DNA of 64,000 bases from an uncultured Rickettsiales bacterium (GTDB lineage: Bacteria > Pseudomonadota > Alphaproteobacteria > RF32 > CAG-239). Position numbers and translations under genes: made by a program. The stretch spans positions 8,484-72,483 of the forward strand of contig URXV01000008.1 in the NCBI GenBank assembly GCA_900551865.1. The letters run 5' to 3'. The notes beneath the pieces are model-generated. The model did no database searches. It was not told where the DNA came from and saw nothing but the letters and a program-made list of their open reading frames with translations. Shown here in pieces: positions 35,055 to 44,260 of the stretch (position 1 is the stretch's first letter; the number at the start of each line of letters is the position of its first letter).

Positions 35055-35486
35055 ATGAATCAGGAATATGAGTATATTGCAACCCTTAGTCCAGAAGAAA
35101 AAAAGATTTTCGTAGAGAGCTTTTGTTGTATGGTCTGCTCAGATAAAAAGGTAGCGAAAGAAGAGATAGATTTTTTGAAAAATATCGGCAAAATGTATGA
35201 AATTCCCGAAAAAGACATTGTTGCCATCATGAAAAATCTGAATCGCGAAGAGGTTTTGGCAAAGGTCAGCACGATTACGGAACGTAAAAAAGCGTTGCAG
35301 CTGATAAAAGAATTATGTTATTTAGCAAATTCTGACAGAGGTCTGGATGATGAGGAAATAGATTTCATCATTGATATGGCCGAACGCCTGAATGTCGAAA
35401 ATGAGAAAATAAAACAAATTAACAAATGGGTATTAGACAAGATTGTCCTTCTTAAAACGGGGGATATCATACTCGAAAACGAGTAA
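35055..35486 (+). CDS. TerB-like helical protein
   Basis: 143 residues, all-helical. Two related halves carry acidic turns: CSDKKVAKEEIDFLKNI and NSDRGLDDEEIDFIIDMAE, the pattern of TerB/tellurite-resistance-like domains that may bind metal. No signal peptide. ATG 35055 is used because GGAG is 7 bases upstream; an earlier in-frame ATG at 34923 adds a hydrophobic stretch with no site. The last 18 bases including the stop are duplicated in tandem just downstream. No other ter genes are nearby. Confidence 0.65.
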   Translation: MNQEYEYIATLSPEEKKIFVESFCCMVCSDKKVAKEEIDFLKNIGKMYEIPEKDIVAIMKNLNREEVLAKVSTITERKKALQLIKELCYLANSDRGLDDEEIDFIIDMAERLNVENEKIKQINKWVLDKIVLLKTGDIILENE

Positions 35487-35504
35487 ATTCTCGAAAACGG
35501 GTAA
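35469..35504. repeat. 18-bp tandem duplication across a stop codon
   Basis: Units 35469-35486 and 35487-35504 differ at two positions. The first unit encodes the last five sense codons and stop of the TerB-like gene; the second would encode a similar peptide and another stop in the same frame. Confidence 0.7.
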
Positions 35505-35524
35505 TATTATTTTGTAACATATCA

Positions 35525-35560
35525 ACGCCGGCCCCTGCCTTATAGCCGGCGTATTTTTTT
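35525..35560 (+). terminator. Terminator of the TerB-like gene
   Basis: ACGCCGGC (35525-35532) pairs with GCCGGCGT (35545-35552) and is followed by ATTTTTTT. Confidence 0.85.
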
Positions 35561-35689
35561 GCTGCGTCGAAATCTTTTTGCAGCGGAAGCCGTATTCAGA
35601 ATAAATTGGTGCCGTCTGTCCCAATTTATTGCCGTTTGTTCCCAATATCTCCCCGCTGGATACAGATTGCCGTTTTTCGCAAATTTTCT

Positions 35690-35718
35690 TTGCAAAAGCG
35701 GGATGTTTGTGTTATAGT
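35690..35718 (+). promoter_or_regulatory. Sigma-70-type promoter for the hypothetical gene at 35749
   Basis: TTGCAA (35690-35695) and TATAGT (35713-35718) with an exact 17-base spacer, 30 bases before the start codon. Confidence 0.6.
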
Positions 35719-35748
35719 ATAAAAAATAATGCAGCAGAGGGCAAATCA

Positions 35749-36708
35749 ATGGGTGAGAATATCAGTCATGCGGAGCTTTTTCGGATTATAAACCGTGCTG
35801 TTGCCGGCTGTGCAAATCATAAAAATATTCCTGTAAATACTGAAATTTCCATTTTCCGTGAACGTTATGCCTATCGTCTGGGACAAAACCGGCAGCTGGA
35901 TATTTTTGAAGCAACGCTTCCTCAAAATAAAGAATTGGCAGATGCCGTAGATTTCTGTGATAACCTTGAAGCCTATAGGCAGGCAACGGATATTGATGCC
36001 AAAGAGAACGATGAACTTGAAGAATGGCAATGCCGCCGCATATACAAGGGGATAGAGCGGTATCGCCGGCATATTTCACCCGAAAACCTTGCAATGTTAA
36101 ACATCTTGGAATACAACATCAAACGCCGCCTTCCGGAATATCGGGAATTGCTGCTGCTTGAAGAATACAATCGGGAAGCATGCCGCATACATGATCTTAA
36201 ATTGGGGTATAACCGTCGCCGTCGTCAAAACCAAAGTGCCTCAAAAGACTATGAATGGGCAGCTTTCGGTTTCTTCAAAGAGGTCTTGCACGATGAAAAT
36301 CTGAAAAAAATTAAAGGCTGTCCGGAAAAGCTGGCACTGTATATGAACAGTTTAAGAATAGTTGACTGCCTGCCTGCCGAAAAATATAATCGTACTGCCA
36401 AGTTTAAATTAAAATATGATTTAAATTATGCCGTAAAAATAACGGCTGAAACGCTAAGCCGAGCCGAGTCGGATTCCCAACAAGCCCAAATGTATACAGA
36501 ATTGGCTCAAAAAGCCGGATATGAGCAAAAGCGTTATTTAACGGCAATAGAACGCATAAATTTCTTTAAAGAAAATAAAGGCGCACACGATTCGTCTGTT
36601 GCGGGAGGAACTTCCTCTCCTGCCGGAAATAAAAACTTTAGGGGGAAACAGGAGATGTCCGTAGCTGCAAGAAATAAACGGGCATATGAGGAATGGCTTT
36701 ATCGGTAA
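35749..36708 (+). CDS. Hypothetical protein
   Basis: 319 residues, soluble, rich in Arg, Tyr and Glu and mostly helical; no recognised domain. Notable stretches are YNREACRIHDLKLGYNRRRR and a Ser/Gly-rich linker (AHDSSVAGGTSSPAG) before a basic C-terminus. ATG 35749 is preceded by AGAGG about 9 bases upstream and a well-formed promoter. It lies alone between TerB-like and lipoprotein genes. Confidence 0.65.
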   Translation: MGENISHAELFRIINRAVAGCANHKNIPVNTEISIFRERYAYRLGQNRQLDIFEATLPQNKELADAVDFCDNLEAYRQATDIDAKENDELEEWQCRRIYKGIERYRRHISPENLAMLNILEYNIKRRLPEYRELLLLEEYNREACRIHDLKLGYNRRRRQNQSASKDYEWAAFGFFKEVLHDENLKKIKGCPEKLALYMNSLRIVDCLPAEKYNRTAKFKLKYDLNYAVKITAETLSRAESDSQQAQMYTELAQKAGYEQKRYLTAIERINFFKENKGAHDSSVAGGTSSPAGNKNFRGKQEMSVAARNKRAYEEWLYR

Positions 36709-36803
36709 ACCTGCCGGATATTGCTGATGTTGCAGCCTAAATGTTGCACCTAAAACATTTTTTTATTAAAAGCTTGTTTGCCATAGATTTGAGTATCGAT
36801 AAC

Positions 36804-36839
36804 AAAAAAAGAGTTCCAAGCATATGCTCGGAACTCTTC
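36804..36839 (-). terminator. Terminator of the lipoprotein gene
   Basis: Minus-strand AAGAGTTCC and GGAACTCTT form a 9-bp stem followed by TTTTTT. Confidence 0.8.
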
Positions 36840-36854
36840 TTAATTTTGATGCGG

Positions 36855-37754
36855 TTAGCGAAGAACTGCGTTTCCTTCTTCCAGCCACTCCTCCTCATTG
36901 TACTCTACCCAGTAGTCGTACTCTGAGTTCATCTTCTCGGTCAGACCGAAGTCTTCGCAAGAAAATTTCACGGTGCAAATGATAGGGTAGCGGAGATATT
37001 CCTTTTCCCCTTCCTTTGCTGAAACTCCGCTTTGGGTGTTATCACCATTGTCCCAAGGACGATCCAGCCAAAGGCCGGTTTCACTATCATAACGATAGCT
37101 GTTGTCCTTGTGATGTTTAATGGAAAAACCATTAAACTTCATGGTGATATTCACCGGATCCATCTGGATTTCTCCCAGATGTTCGTCGGTGAAATATCCG
37201 GCGAAAGAGTTGCAGCTTCCCGTTGGATCAAATGCATCTTCGGAATTGCTCTCGGAGATGATGTTGAAGTGGAATTCACCGGATGTACGAGTGATTGTCC
37301 ATCCGCCTTCAACGACTGTAGAGTCGTTAGAAATTTCATACGAATTGCGTTTCAGCTGTTTCGTATGGTTTGTGAACTCTTTCTGATAGAGTTTATATCC
37401 CTTGGACATAGCCAAAGAAATATTTCTCCATTCAGCGGGCATCACCTCGCTGAAGTTGTAAGTCCGAACAGAATCTTTGTAATGGGTTTGCCCCATATAT
37501 TCTGCTTCGTACTTGTCATTGATAACCAAGTGGAAATCAACGATACCGTCTTCAGAGAGTGTAGTCTTCTTTTCTACAATTGTAGAAAACGAAAACTTCC
37601 AGTCAATGAACTCCTCGTCCTCATCCGGGATTTCCGGTTTTTCCGCAGGAGTTTCCGGCATGGAAGCCGTTAATAAACTTTCCTCACCAGAACATGCTGA
37701 CAAGAAAACGACACTTAATAAAACTGCGACAAAGAAGAATAAATTTTTCTTCAT
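36855..37754 (-). CDS. Lipoprotein of unknown function
   Basis: 299 residues with a lipoprotein signal (lipobox LSAC, lipidated Cys about 21) and an acidic Pro/Glu linker (TPAEKPEIPDEDEE). The mature part is beta-rich, with many aromatic and acidic residues (YDSETGLWLDRPWDNGDN). No domain recognised. The ribosome-binding site is weak, and its style recalls Bacteroidales surface lipoproteins more than its neighbours. This is an impression from composition, not a proven transfer. Confidence 0.7.
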   Translation of the reverse strand: MKKNLFFFVAVLLSVVFLSACSGEESLLTASMPETPAEKPEIPDEDEEFIDWKFSFSTIVEKKTTLSEDGIVDFHLVINDKYEAEYMGQTHYKDSVRTYNFSEVMPAEWRNISLAMSKGYKLYQKEFTNHTKQLKRNSYEISNDSTVVEGGWTITRTSGEFHFNIISESNSEDAFDPTGSCNSFAGYFTDEHLGEIQMDPVNITMKFNGFSIKHHKDNSYRYDSETGLWLDRPWDNGDNTQSGVSAKEGEKEYLRYPIICTVKFSCEDFGLTEKMNSEYDYWVEYNEEEWLEEGNAVLR

Positions 37755-38191
37755 AATGCCACGCCATCCTCAAACTGTTTCCAGTTATCTACTATGACGT
37801 TATAATTTGAATAGCATCTGACTATTGGGGGCAATTTCAATAGAATTTTTCAATCGGTTAACCTGAGGTACTGTGCTTCGCTCGCGGTGGCTCTTGTCGT
37901 ATGGCTCTTCGATTAAAATATCTCTTCATTGCTTTCCGGTACTTCCAGATGCGTCTGTTAATAATCATTTTAAAAAGTGAACTAAAGCCGCATCAAGTTT
38001 ATAATAATAAAAAATAAAACTTAGAAACAGAATAATTCACTTTAGGATTTTAATATACCATATTTTTAACCTTTCGTCAAGCCTTTGCCGATTCGTTTTT
38101 TGGCATTTTCTGCTAAAAAAAGCAAAAAAATACATTTTTTTTATTCTTTCTGTATTTTTTTTCCGGAGGCCTGATTTGTTTCCTGAACCAT
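37755..38191. other. Gene-free interval, AT-rich
   Basis: About 440 bases between the lipoprotein start and the glgP terminator. It holds the likely promoter region of the lipoprotein gene on its left and otherwise AT-rich DNA with a short GC-richer island near 37866-37912. No gene, tRNA or clear repeat is seen. Confidence 0.6.
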
Positions 38192-38224
38192 AAAAAAACG
38201 CCCGGAACCGTAAAATTCCGGGCG
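38192..38224 (-). terminator. Terminator of glgP
   Basis: Minus-strand CGCCCGGAA and TTCCGGGCG form a strong stem followed by seven T, about 20 bases after the glgP stop. Confidence 0.85.
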
Positions 38225-38243
38225 GGTGGATTCAGAAGCCTTT

Positions 38244-40751
38244 TTATGCGGATTTTGCTTCCTGTTCAGGTTCAAAAGCATCATCAGAATCAACGCTTTT
38301 AACGTGCCATATCTTGTCGGCGTATTCGGCAACAGCTCTGTCGCTTGAAAAATAACCGACTTTTGCAACGTTATAAATGGCTTTTTTCGCCCATTCATCC
38401 TGCTTAAGATACGCTTTTTCTGCCTCTTTCATGGCATTGTTGAATGCTTCCAAATCAGCCAAAACAAAGAAATAATCGCGGTTCAGCAATTCGTCAAAAA
38501 TAGGCTTAAACAGCGACGGCGCGTCTTTTTCGCAGAAGAGGTTTGAGTTAATTGCATTCAAAATGCGCTTGATATACTCAGACTCTTCATAAATTTTGCG
38601 CGGATTATATGTCGGGCGCATTTCCTGAATTTCATGCTCCCGCAGGCCGAACAGGAAGAAATTGTCTTCGCCGACGGCTTCGCGGATTTCAATATTCGCA
38701 CCGTCGTATGTTCCGACCGTCAAAGCGCCGTTTAAGGCAAATTTCATATTGCCCGTGCCGGAAGCTTCAAAACCGGCCGTTGAAATCTGCAGGCTGACGT
38801 CTGCCGCCGGAATAAGAACTTCCGCAACGGAAACCTTATAGTCCGGGATAAAGACGACTTTCAGCGAGTCGCCGACCTTTGCATCATTATTGACGACTTG
38901 AGCCACATTATTTATCAGTTTGATGATAAGCTTGGCAAAAGTATAGGACGGTGCCGCTTTTCCCGCAAAAATGTATGTCTTGGGGCAAATCGGCCGTACG
39001 TTATCGCGCACAATCGCCAGATAATCGCCGATAACCTGCAAAATAGCCATCAACTGCCGTTTGTATTCATGAATACGCTTGGCCTGCACCACAAACATGC
39101 TGTTTGTCGTAACGGCAACGTTCGTACGTTTGAAGATCTCATGGCGCAGCAGCTCTTTGTTGGTTTTCTTAATTTTCATAAAACGCTTAACAAAATCTGC
39201 ATCGTCCGCAAAATCGGCAATTTTACTCAGCAGTTCCAAATGGGAAATCCAGTCTTTGCCGATTTTGTCGGAGATAAGAGTCGCCAAATTCGTATTAGCA
39301 TGCAAAAGCCAGCGTCTCGGCGTGATGCCGTTGGTAATATTGGTGAATTTTTCCGGCCAGAGTTCATAAAATTCCGGTACCAGCGAGGTCTTAATCAGCT
39401 CGGAGTGGATTTTGGCAACGCCGTTGACCGAGAAGGACCCGACGATAGACAGGTTTGCCATACGGATAATCTGTGCATCGCCTTCGCCGGAAACAATGGA
39501 AACTTTAGCCAGTTTTTCGCTCGTTTCGCCGAATTTTGTTTTCGCAAATTCAATAAATCTGCGGTTTATTTCATAAATAATCTGCAAATGGCGCGGCAGC
39601 ATATGCTGGAAATACTTGACCGGCCAGGTTTCCAGCGCTTCTGGAAGCAGGGTGTGGTTCGTATAGGCAAAGACTTTGGTTACAATGTTCCAGGCCGATT
39701 CCCAGTCTTGTCCGTAAACGTCGACCAGCAAACGCATCATTTCCACAATGGCAAGCGCCGGGTGGGTGTCGTTCAGCTGAATACATACCGAGTCGGGAAG
39801 CTTGTCAAAGTCGTTGCTCTTTTCCAAAAATCTTCTGAAAATATCCTGAACAGCGCAGGAAACAAAGAAATATTGCTGTGAAAGCCGGAGCGCTTTGCCC
39901 GATTCGATTGCATCAGACGGATAAAGTACTTTTGAAATGGCTTCAGTTTTGATTTTGTCTTCCACCGCTTCAATGTAGCCGCCGTTATTAAAGATATCAA
40001 TGTCAAATTCGTCGTCGGTTTTTGCTGAAAAAAGCCGTAAATAATTAACCGATTTGCCGTCGTATCCGACTATCGGGAAATCATACGGAACGCCGTACAG
40101 CGTATGCGTATTGGCCCAAACGTAAGTGTCTTTGCCGCTGGCGTCTTTGTAGGTTTCAACATTGCCGAACATCGGAATGGTTACCTGTCTGTCTGGGCGA
40201 GCCAGTTCCCAGGGAGAAAAGTCGGAAAACCAGTCGTCGGCCTGTTCCACTTGCCAGCCGTTTTCAAATTTTTGCTTAAACAACCCGAACTGATAATTAA
40301 TCCCATAGCCAAATCCCGGAAGGCCGAGCGACGCCATCGAGTCCAAATAACAGGCAGCCAGCCTGCCCAATCCGCCGTTACCCAAAGCCGGATCATATTC
40401 GGTGTCAAAAATCTCTTCCATGGAAATATCCGGAAAACCGTCAATTTTGATGTCTTTTAACAAGTCATAAAGACCGAGGTTATGCAGGTTGTTTTCCAAC
40501 GAACGGCCGATAAGGTATTCAATGGAGAGGTAATACACTCTTTTGGCCGACTTTTCATTATAGCGGGCCATTGTGTTGTACATTTCATCCATGGCAAATT
40601 CCCGAACCGCCAGAGAAATGGCGTACAAAGCCTCTTCTTTGGTAACTTCGCAGGTTCTTTTGCCGATAAAATATTTGATATAATGCTCAATAGAAAGCTT
40701 CAGCCGTGCTTTTTTCATTTCATCGCTGATTTCTAATTTACCTTTTTTCAA
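38244..40751 (-). CDS. glgP: Glycogen/maltodextrin phosphorylase
   Basis: 835 residues. Releases glucose-1-phosphate from alpha-1,4-glucans, with pyridoxal phosphate on the Lys of EASGTGNMKFALNG; the N-terminal AACYLDSMASLGLPGFGYGI and IQLNDTHPALAIVEMMR motifs are intact. The start is TTG at 40751, because the GGGAG 8 bases upstream would lie inside the coding region if the TTG at 40766 were used. No glycogen synthase or branching enzyme gene is next to it. The C-terminus is slightly acidic and longer than in E. coli. Confidence 0.95.
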   Translation of the reverse strand: MKKGKLEISDEMKKARLKLSIEHYIKYFIGKRTCEVTKEEALYAISLAVREFAMDEMYNTMARYNEKSAKRVYYLSIEYLIGRSLENNLHNLGLYDLLKDIKIDGFPDISMEEIFDTEYDPALGNGGLGRLAACYLDSMASLGLPGFGYGINYQFGLFKQKFENGWQVEQADDWFSDFSPWELARPDRQVTIPMFGNVETYKDASGKDTYVWANTHTLYGVPYDFPIVGYDGKSVNYLRLFSAKTDDEFDIDIFNNGGYIEAVEDKIKTEAISKVLYPSDAIESGKALRLSQQYFFVSCAVQDIFRRFLEKSNDFDKLPDSVCIQLNDTHPALAIVEMMRLLVDVYGQDWESAWNIVTKVFAYTNHTLLPEALETWPVKYFQHMLPRHLQIIYEINRRFIEFAKTKFGETSEKLAKVSIVSGEGDAQIIRMANLSIVGSFSVNGVAKIHSELIKTSLVPEFYELWPEKFTNITNGITPRRWLLHANTNLATLISDKIGKDWISHLELLSKIADFADDADFVKRFMKIKKTNKELLRHEIFKRTNVAVTTNSMFVVQAKRIHEYKRQLMAILQVIGDYLAIVRDNVRPICPKTYIFAGKAAPSYTFAKLIIKLINNVAQVVNNDAKVGDSLKVVFIPDYKVSVAEVLIPAADVSLQISTAGFEASGTGNMKFALNGALTVGTYDGANIEIREAVGEDNFFLFGLREHEIQEMRPTYNPRKIYEESEYIKRILNAINSNLFCEKDAPSLFKPIFDELLNRDYFFVLADLEAFNNAMKEAEKAYLKQDEWAKKAIYNVAKVGYFSSDRAVAEYADKIWHVKSVDSDDAFEPEQEAKSA

Positions 40752-40937
40752 TACACAATCTCCCAAATAAACATACTTTACTATTCACAAAACTATAGTG
40801 AAATAGTTTGAATTTTCGTTAATAATATAAGATTATTTTATAAAATAAAAACCGGGATTGGCGTTTTTTTAACAATTATGTGCTAAAGAGAAAACGAACG
40901 AATCTTTTTTGATATGGATAAAAAGGAAAACTTAACG

Positions 40938-42314
40938 ATGAAAAAGCTTAGTCTTCTTGCGCTGGTTCTTACTGTTTCAACCGCGCTTTCTGCAAATGCG
41001 GATACACTGGAAACAGCCTTGGCCAAAGCGTACGAATATAATCCTGCGCTTAAAGCCGCCCGCGCTGCAACGGGAGCCGTTGATGAAAACGTAGCGATTG
41101 CAAAATCAGGATATCGCCCGACATTGACCGTAGAAGGCGGATATTCAGATTCGAAAATAAATACAAATAGTACGGTCAACGGAGTTGCGCAGCGTCCGGT
41201 AGACGGTTATGAAAGAACCTTGGCCGCAAAGGTGTCGCAGCCGATTTTCAGCGGTTTTAAAACCGTCAATTCCGTCAGTTCTGCCAAAAGTTCTGTAAAA
41301 GCGGCGCAGGCTAGTCTTTTGGCAACCGAGCAGGATATTTTGCTCAATGCGGCAACTGCGTATCTGAACGTAATGCGCGACGAGGCGATTGTAAAACTGC
41401 AAAAAAATAACGAAAAACTTTTGAAAAAAGAGTTGGATGAAACTCGCGAACGTTTCAAGGTTGGTGAAGTTACCACAACCGACGTATCTCAAGCTGAGGC
41501 AAGTTACGCGTCCGCCCAATCCCAGCGCATTTCGGCGGAAGGCGATTTGGAAGCGTCAAAAGCCGTTTACAAACAGATAATCGGCGAAGAGCCAAAAGGA
41601 ACGGAAGATCCTAAAGCAATTGAAAGAATGTTTCCGAAAAGTATGGATGAAGCGCTGAATTATGCCAGAATTCACAATTATGACCTGAATGCGGCCAAAC
41701 ATAACCTGAAAGCAAAAAAATATGATGTCAAAACCAATCAGGGGGATTTGCTGCCGTCTGTAAATGCTTATGCAATGGCCGGACGCATCAAAACTCAGGA
41801 TTATCAATACGATAAAAATCCGACTAACAATTCGGTTGAGCTTGGCGTAAATTTCTCGATTCCGCTCTATAATGCGGGTTCCAGCCGGGCGAAAATCCGC
41901 CAGAGCAAGTATTATCGCTGGCAGGCTCAGGAAGACCTGCTGAATACACAGGACGCCCTGTATTCCGATATTACCAGCTATTGGGAATATTTGAGTGCGA
42001 ATAAAGCCAAAATTAAATCTGTAAAAGCACAGATTAAGGCGTATCAGGTTGCCTTGAACGGCGTACGGGAAGAGGAAGCCCTAGGCAATCGTACTGTTCT
42101 TGATGTATTGAACCAATATCAGTACCTGTTAAACTCTGAAGTGGAAGAGGTTACAACCCGGCATGACTATTATGTTTCCGGTTTGGGCTTGCTGCAGGCC
42201 ATGGGCAAGTTGACGGCTAAAGACCTGAATTTAAAAGTTGATTTATATGACGCTGATGCTAAATATGAAGAAACATCGGGGAAGTGGCTTTCCACCAGCA
42301 TAAATAAAGAATAA
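40938..42314 (+). CDS. tolC: TolC-family type I secretion outer-membrane channel
   Basis: 458 residues with a signal peptide (MKKLSLLALVLTVSTALSANA) and two outer-membrane-efflux repeats: TLETALAKAYEYNPALKAAR near the start, ERFKVGEVTTTDVSQAEASY, and NRTVLDVLNQYQYLLNSEVEEV in the second half. Unlike the OprM-type channel at 12019 it is not lipidated, and it matches the TolC branch found in alphaproteobacteria. AAGGA lies 10 bases before ATG 40938; an earlier in-frame ATG (40914) is less likely. A small protein gene follows after 11 bases. Confidence 0.92.
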   Translation: MKKLSLLALVLTVSTALSANADTLETALAKAYEYNPALKAARAATGAVDENVAIAKSGYRPTLTVEGGYSDSKINTNSTVNGVAQRPVDGYERTLAAKVSQPIFSGFKTVNSVSSAKSSVKAAQASLLATEQDILLNAATAYLNVMRDEAIVKLQKNNEKLLKKELDETRERFKVGEVTTTDVSQAEASYASAQSQRISAEGDLEASKAVYKQIIGEEPKGTEDPKAIERMFPKSMDEALNYARIHNYDLNAAKHNLKAKKYDVKTNQGDLLPSVNAYAMAGRIKTQDYQYDKNPTNNSVELGVNFSIPLYNAGSSRAKIRQSKYYRWQAQEDLLNTQDALYSDITSYWEYLSANKAKIKSVKAQIKAYQVALNGVREEEALGNRTVLDVLNQYQYLLNSEVEEVTTRHDYYVSGLGLLQAMGKLTAKDLNLKVDLYDADAKYEETSGKWLSTSINKE

Positions 42315-42325
42315 CGGAGAAATAA

Positions 42326-42556
42326 ATGTCAGAACGCGAAGATATTGACGATGCAACGGCAACGCTTCGCCAGAGCGTTATTGAAGCAAAAAGCAACAAG
42401 CACTGCCTGCGGGATTTCAGCGGGGAGGTTTTTGAACTGACGCCGGATATGCTTGTCAGCGAAAACAGTTTTAATCCGGAAGAAAAATCTGAATTAGCTG
42501 GAGTCGCAGAATGTATTTTGCATAAATACGCAAAATTGCTTTCTATTGCAAAGTAA
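42326..42556 (+). CDS. Small hypothetical protein cotranscribed with tolC
   Basis: 76 residues, acidic, no signal peptide. GGAG lies 7 bases before the ATG, and it sits 11 bases after tolC with a terminator directly downstream, which supports translation. Not recognised; not the PopZ-type protein often seen beside tolC in this class. Confidence 0.6.
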   Translation: MSEREDIDDATATLRQSVIEAKSNKHCLRDFSGEVFELTPDMLVSENSFNPEEKSELAGVAECILHKYAKLLSIAK

Positions 42557-42583
42557 GAACAGTCCTGTTGAAGCGAATTGTTA

Positions 42584-42610
42584 AAAGCAGGTGCGACCGC
42601 ACCTGCTTTT
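42584..42610 (+). terminator. Terminator between convergent genes
   Basis: GCAGGTGC (42587-42594) pairs with GCACCTGC (42599-42606), followed by TTTTATTTA on the plus strand; it may also serve comF on the minus strand. Confidence 0.8.
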
Positions 42611-42680
42611 ATTTATGTTTTCAAATTCGCCGTTGCGTTTCAGGCAAGAAAATATGGCGGCATAAAAATATGGCAATATA

Positions 42681-43397
42681 TCACCGGCAGACTCTTGCCA
42701 CAGTCAAAGCGTCAACAGATTTTGCTCCTGCTTTTTTTAAGGCTTTGGCGCATTCTTTCAGGGTTGAGCCTGTTGTAAACACGTCATCAATAAGAACAAT
42801 GCGCTTTCCTTTGATGTTTTCGGGATGGGCAACTTCAAAGGCATTTCGAACGTTTTTCAGCCGTTGTTTGCCGCTGCAATGAACCTGCGGCAGCGTGTGG
42901 CGGGTTTTCTTCAGCGATTTGTAATCGGCAGGAATACCGCATAATTTGGATAAGCCGGCGCTTAAAACGGCAGATTGATTATATTTTCTTTTAAACATGC
43001 GGGTATAATGCAACGGAACAGGAATAATCAGGTCGACTCCGGTATTAAAAATATCTTTTCCAGCCATATACAGCCACCGCGCCAATAACATTTTATTTTC
43101 TACATGATCAAAAAACTTAAAGTCCAAAATTAATTTTTTTGAATGGTCATTGTATTCAACGGCCGCCCGGCACAGACGAAAAGGAGTTCTTTTACTGAGG
43201 CATTCCGCACAGTAATAAGTGCCGTTAACCGTTTCGGGAAAAGGTCTGCCGCATTTCTTGCAGTAAGGCCTGCTGATAAAGTCGATTTTAGTAAAACAGT
43301 CGGAACATAAGCTATTATCGGAGTGAATTTCTTTTCCGCACAATAAACAACGCGGCGGCAGCAAGATATCTAACAGTAAACGCAGCCACTTCGTCAT
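42681..43397 (-). CDS. comF: ComF-family phosphoribosyltransferase-like protein
   Basis: 238 residues. An N-terminal zinc-ribbon-like part with paired CxxC motifs (CLLCGKEIH, CSDC, CKKCGRP, CAEC) is followed by a phosphoribosyltransferase fold with the PRPP loop VLIDDVFTTGSTL. In competent bacteria ComF aids DNA uptake; elsewhere the role is unclear. dprA, another competence gene, is at 56209. It overlaps the upstream sucD-like gene by 4 bases as the last gene of the suf-suc run. Confidence 0.9.
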   Translation of the reverse strand: MTKWLRLLLDILLPPRCLLCGKEIHSDNSLCSDCFTKIDFISRPYCKKCGRPFPETVNGTYYCAECLSKRTPFRLCRAAVEYNDHSKKLILDFKFFDHVENKMLLARWLYMAGKDIFNTGVDLIIPVPLHYTRMFKRKYNQSAVLSAGLSKLCGIPADYKSLKKTRHTLPQVHCSGKQRLKNVRNAFEVAHPENIKGKRIVLIDDVFTTGSTLKECAKALKKAGAKSVDALTVARVCR

Positions 43398-44260
43398 AAC
43401 TGCATAAGTTCATTTTTTAGCAAATTGATATCGTCGACGACAATCATGCCGGCTTTCTGGAGAATGCTTTTTTTATCCTCGGCCGTAGTTATGCCGCGGC
43501 ATAAAATTTCCGGAGCCAGGCCTTTGTTATCGGACAAAGGCGTCGGGTCATCAAGAATTAGGGCAATTATCGGCTTTTTCTTATTTTGCGCCATATAAAA
43601 TTCTGCCGCTTCAATTTCATAATTTCCGCCGATTCCACCAATTAAGATAATTGCTTTGGTATCCTCATCGTTGTTGAACTGTTTGATTATTTCAACAAAA
43701 CTCGTTCCCAGAATAACATCATCGCCCAAACCAATAACGGTAGATTCGCCAAATCCGGCTTTGTTTATTTCGAGAACAACTTCATAAGTCAAAGTTGACG
43801 AACGGGATATGATGCCAATATTGCCGCCTTTATGGATACTGTCGGGAAAAATACCCATGTATGCTTCCTGTGGTGTAATAACCCCCGGCGTATTGGGGCC
43901 GATAAGAATGGTAGGTGATTGCTGGAGCTCATGTTTTATCTCCATCATATCGCTGACGGGAATACCGGAAGTAATCACAACGACCAGTTTTAATCCGGCG
44001 TGGATAGCCTCCAAAATAGCGGTTTTGGCATATTTTGCCGGCACAAACACAATCGACGCCTCAGCACCGGTTTTGTCTTTCGCCTCTTGTACGGTTCCGA
44101 ACAAGGGAACGCCCAGATAAGAGCTTTCATTCTTATTCGGAACAACGCCTGCCACAATTTGTGTGCCATACTTCATCGCCCTTTGAATGTGGAAAGAAGC
44201 CTGTGTTCCGGTAATGCCCTGAACCATTATTTTCGTGTTTTTGCTAACGAGTACCGCCAT
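43394..44260 (-). CDS. Succinyl-CoA synthetase alpha-like protein lacking the catalytic His
   Basis: 288 residues with the SucD fold: a CoA-binding Rossmann domain (GITGTQASFHIQ) and an ATP-citrate-lyase/ligase domain (GPNTPGVITP, SRSSTLTYEVV). In active SucD the phosphorylated His lies in MGHAGA; here the aligned segment is DNKGLAPEIL with no His. IGEIGG is also changed to IGGIGG and GGDP to GDDV. It is therefore unlikely to catalyse phosphoryl transfer in the usual way. Overlaps the beta-like gene by 1 base and comF by 4. It may be a regulatory or altered-specificity relative. Confidence 0.8.
   Translation of the reverse strand: MAVLVSKNTKIMVQGITGTQASFHIQRAMKYGTQIVAGVVPNKNESSYLGVPLFGTVQEAKDKTGAEASIVFVPAKYAKTAILEAIHAGLKLVVVITSGIPVSDMMEIKHELQQSPTILIGPNTPGVITPQEAYMGIFPDSIHKGGNIGIISRSSTLTYEVVLEINKAGFGESTVIGLGDDVILGTSFVEIIKQFNNDEDTKAIILIGGIGGNYEIEAAEFYMAQNKKKPIIALILDDPTPLSDNKGLAPEILCRGITTAEDKKSILQKAGMIVVDDINLLKNELMQL

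Noticed and set aside
37032..37673. 213-codon plus-strand frame opposite the lipoprotein gene
   Set aside because: The minus-strand frame has a lipobox signal and terminator; the plus-strand frame has neither.
38898..39881. 327-codon plus-strand frame opposite glgP
   Set aside because: Entirely antisense to an intact glycogen phosphorylase; a shadow of its codon pattern.
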